Below, piece by piece: positions 51,501 to 54,500 of a stretch of DNA of 64,000 nucleotides. The notes under the pieces are model-generated. The model searched no databases and was not told the DNA's origin. It saw nothing but the letters and a program-made list of their open reading frames with translations. The stretch is taken from contig NC_088300.1 in the NCBI RefSeq assembly GCF_032854445.1, forward strand, positions 35,569,608 to 35,633,607, given 5' to 3'. The position numbers and the translations under genes were made by a program. Every line of letters begins with the position of its first letter. The stretch's first letter is position 1. This DNA comes from Liolophura sinensis. Its lineage: Eukaryota; Mollusca; Polyplacophora; Chitonida; Chitonidae.

Positions 51501-54500
51501 ATGGGTGTTAATGTGGACAGGAGACTGCTGTAGTTGAGGACAGACGTAGATGTATACATGTAGACGCACTTGTAATTTTTAATGGCATCAATATGTCTTC
51601 TTCTTAGCTGTTGTAGATAAAATATGATATTTAAAGATATTGTGAATGAATCAATAAATTCTACAATAATTATGTCAAGTTTGAGGCAATTTGAGACTGC
51701 ATTTGACTTAGGTTTATTTTTGCCACCGCTATTACATAGCTGTAGTGACAAGCTGTACATTGAAGGCTTTTTTGAGTATAAATATAACCAAGTAGATTAC
51801 TGTAGTATTCTTAGATTGCTTGTAAATGTGCTGTTCTGATATTGGCCATCATTCATGTTGCTCATTAAGAGTTTAGACTCCCGAGCTCGATATAAGCGAT
51901 ATCAGGGGTTTCCCGTAAGATTCAGCGGCAGGTCTTATAAACTGGTGAGTGTTTTATGTGTTGCATGAAAGTATATAATCTGGCCGCTGACAGCTTTTGC
52001 AGCCGTATATCTATGCATCTACCTGTATATTGGACACTTACACATTTAACACCCTTTTAGCAGCTTATAATGTTACTGTAATGCTTCTACCTTTTCGCAT
52101 GTCTGCAAGCTGTTTACTCAAGCATATTCTGAGAGCATTGTTCTCTATTTTCTGATGACATTATACTTTTCGTGAAGCCCTGAATTTGACCTCCCCAACC
52201 AATGTAGTTTTGTCTTCAAAATCGGATTAAAAAGGTGCATAAATCACTTTTAAAGTAGCTAGTTCATGTGAGAAATGGTTGTGGAATTTGGATATTAGGG
52301 GTTGAAAAATTGCAACAGAAAAAGTAATAGCAATTTGGTATTTTTAAAAAAAATTTTTTGACATTCTTGTGCTGTGTTCTAATATTACCAGCATTGCCTA
52401 AATTACAAGATTGTGGGATAACAATGAATGTGGGTGTGGTTATTTTATTGGATCTTGTTCAGGGCATTGGTTTTACTCAGGTTCATGGTATCTGTTGATG
52501 ATCAGTGACGTTTCCTACTAAAATATAATTACCCACTACTAACTCGAAAAGGGTCAGCAGTTAAGCATATAACACCAAATTAATTAATAATATCAAGTAT
52601 GGATTAGGGGTTATGCAGAAAATCCAGCTATCCACCTCAGTGACCTATTGTCATGTCTTGGGTCTGCCGTCGTAGCAGAGATCCTTGACATATTAGATAT
52701 ATCGAGGAAGGGGCCTATATGGCCCGTGGGGTTATGACCCAAGAGCAATGACCCAGGAGCCTCTCACCAAGCCAGTCGCTGTCAGTTCAAGTCCAACTTA
52801 TTCTGGCTTCCTCTCTGGTCAGACATGGGAAGGTCTGCCAGCAAACTGCAAATTGTAGTGGGGTCCCCTGGGCTCTGCCTGCTTTCCTCCATAATCCTGG
52901 CTGCTGTCGTTTGAAATGAGTGCTGGGTAAAACATCAACCTAATAAATAAACAGAAAATTTTATCCAAATATCGTTCACTCCGCTAGTGCTAATGTGGGT
53001 ATTACAAGTTACCAAGCAGTAACAAGTACATGTACTTCTGTACAGATTTCATACACATTCTGAACCTCTCACCAGCATGATTGTCGTGAGTTCCAAGTCC
53101 AACTCATGCTGGCTTCCTCTCTGGTCAGACATGGGATGGTTGTGAGTTTCCCGAAGGCACTGCCCAGTTTCCTCCCAGCATAGCATTAATGCTGGCCACC
53201 GTTGTATAAATGAAATATTAGACACTATTCAGGTGAATAAATATTTATTCATAATCACGTTTGTGTTTGGCAGGGGGAGCTAACTGACCAGTAATGAGCT
53301 CAACCAGCCTTAATTGCGATATGCTGGCTTATCATTGTCTAACTTGGTCTGTACGGTTACTTCCTGATATACATGTGGTCAGGAGTAGAGTACATGTATA
53401 AACTTCCTGGGTTGTTGTTTGTGTGAATCATTACGCCAACAGCCCTGTTGTCAGGTGAATTTTTTTTACTGGGAATGGGAAAACACCATTTCTTGAGGCT
53501 GCTTTGTCATTTGACACAGAAAAGTAGCTGATAGAGCCCTTGCTAATAATGCCATTGCAGTCTGTTGTTCTATTAACATTCTATTGCCATACAGCACCTG
53601 ATCTTGTTTGTTATACAGCTTTCTTTACTGGACCGTTATATACATTTTTATGCTTGTTCACATATACTGCTGAATTTTGGGTCGTTGATAAAGACAGCTT
53701 GGGTATTCGAAAGATTTCTATTAGTATGCCTCCACAGTTTTCAGAGCCCTGATGGCAGTGAACTGTTGATGGCATCCATATGGTCATTTAGGTGGTCTTA
53801 CATGAAGGTTGCTGCAGATCACTAGATTTCATAGTACATAGTGAGCTCCCACTGCAGGTCACTAGAATTCCCAAATGACCCCTACATGTACGTAGTGAGT
53901 CCCACTGCAGGTCACTAGAATTCCCAAATGACCTACATGTACGTAGTGAGCTCCCACTGCAGGTCACTAGGATTCCCAAATGACCTACATGTACGTAGTG
54001 AGCTCCCACTGCAGGTCACTAGAATTCCCAAATGACCTACATGTACGTAGTGAGCTCCCACTGCAGGTCACTAGAATTCCCAAATGACCTACATGTACAT
54101 AGTGAGCTCTCACTGCAGGTCACTAGAATTCCCAAATGACCTACATGTACATAGTGAGCTCCCACTGCAGGTCAATAGAATTCCCAAATGACCTACATGT
54201 ACGTAGTGAGCTCTCACTGCAGGTCACTAGAATTCCCAAATGACCTACATGTACGTAGTGAGCTCCCACTGCAGGTCACTAGAATTCCCAAGTGACCTAC
54301 ATGTACGTAGTGGGCTCCCACTGCAGGTCACTAGAATTCCCAAATGACCTACATGTACGTAGTGAGCTCCCACTGCAGGTCACTAGAATTCCCAAATGAC
54401 CTACATGTACGTAGTGAGCTCCCACTGCAGGTCACTAGAATTCCCAAATGACCTACATGTACATAGTGAGCTCCCACTGCAGGTCACTAGAATTCCCAAA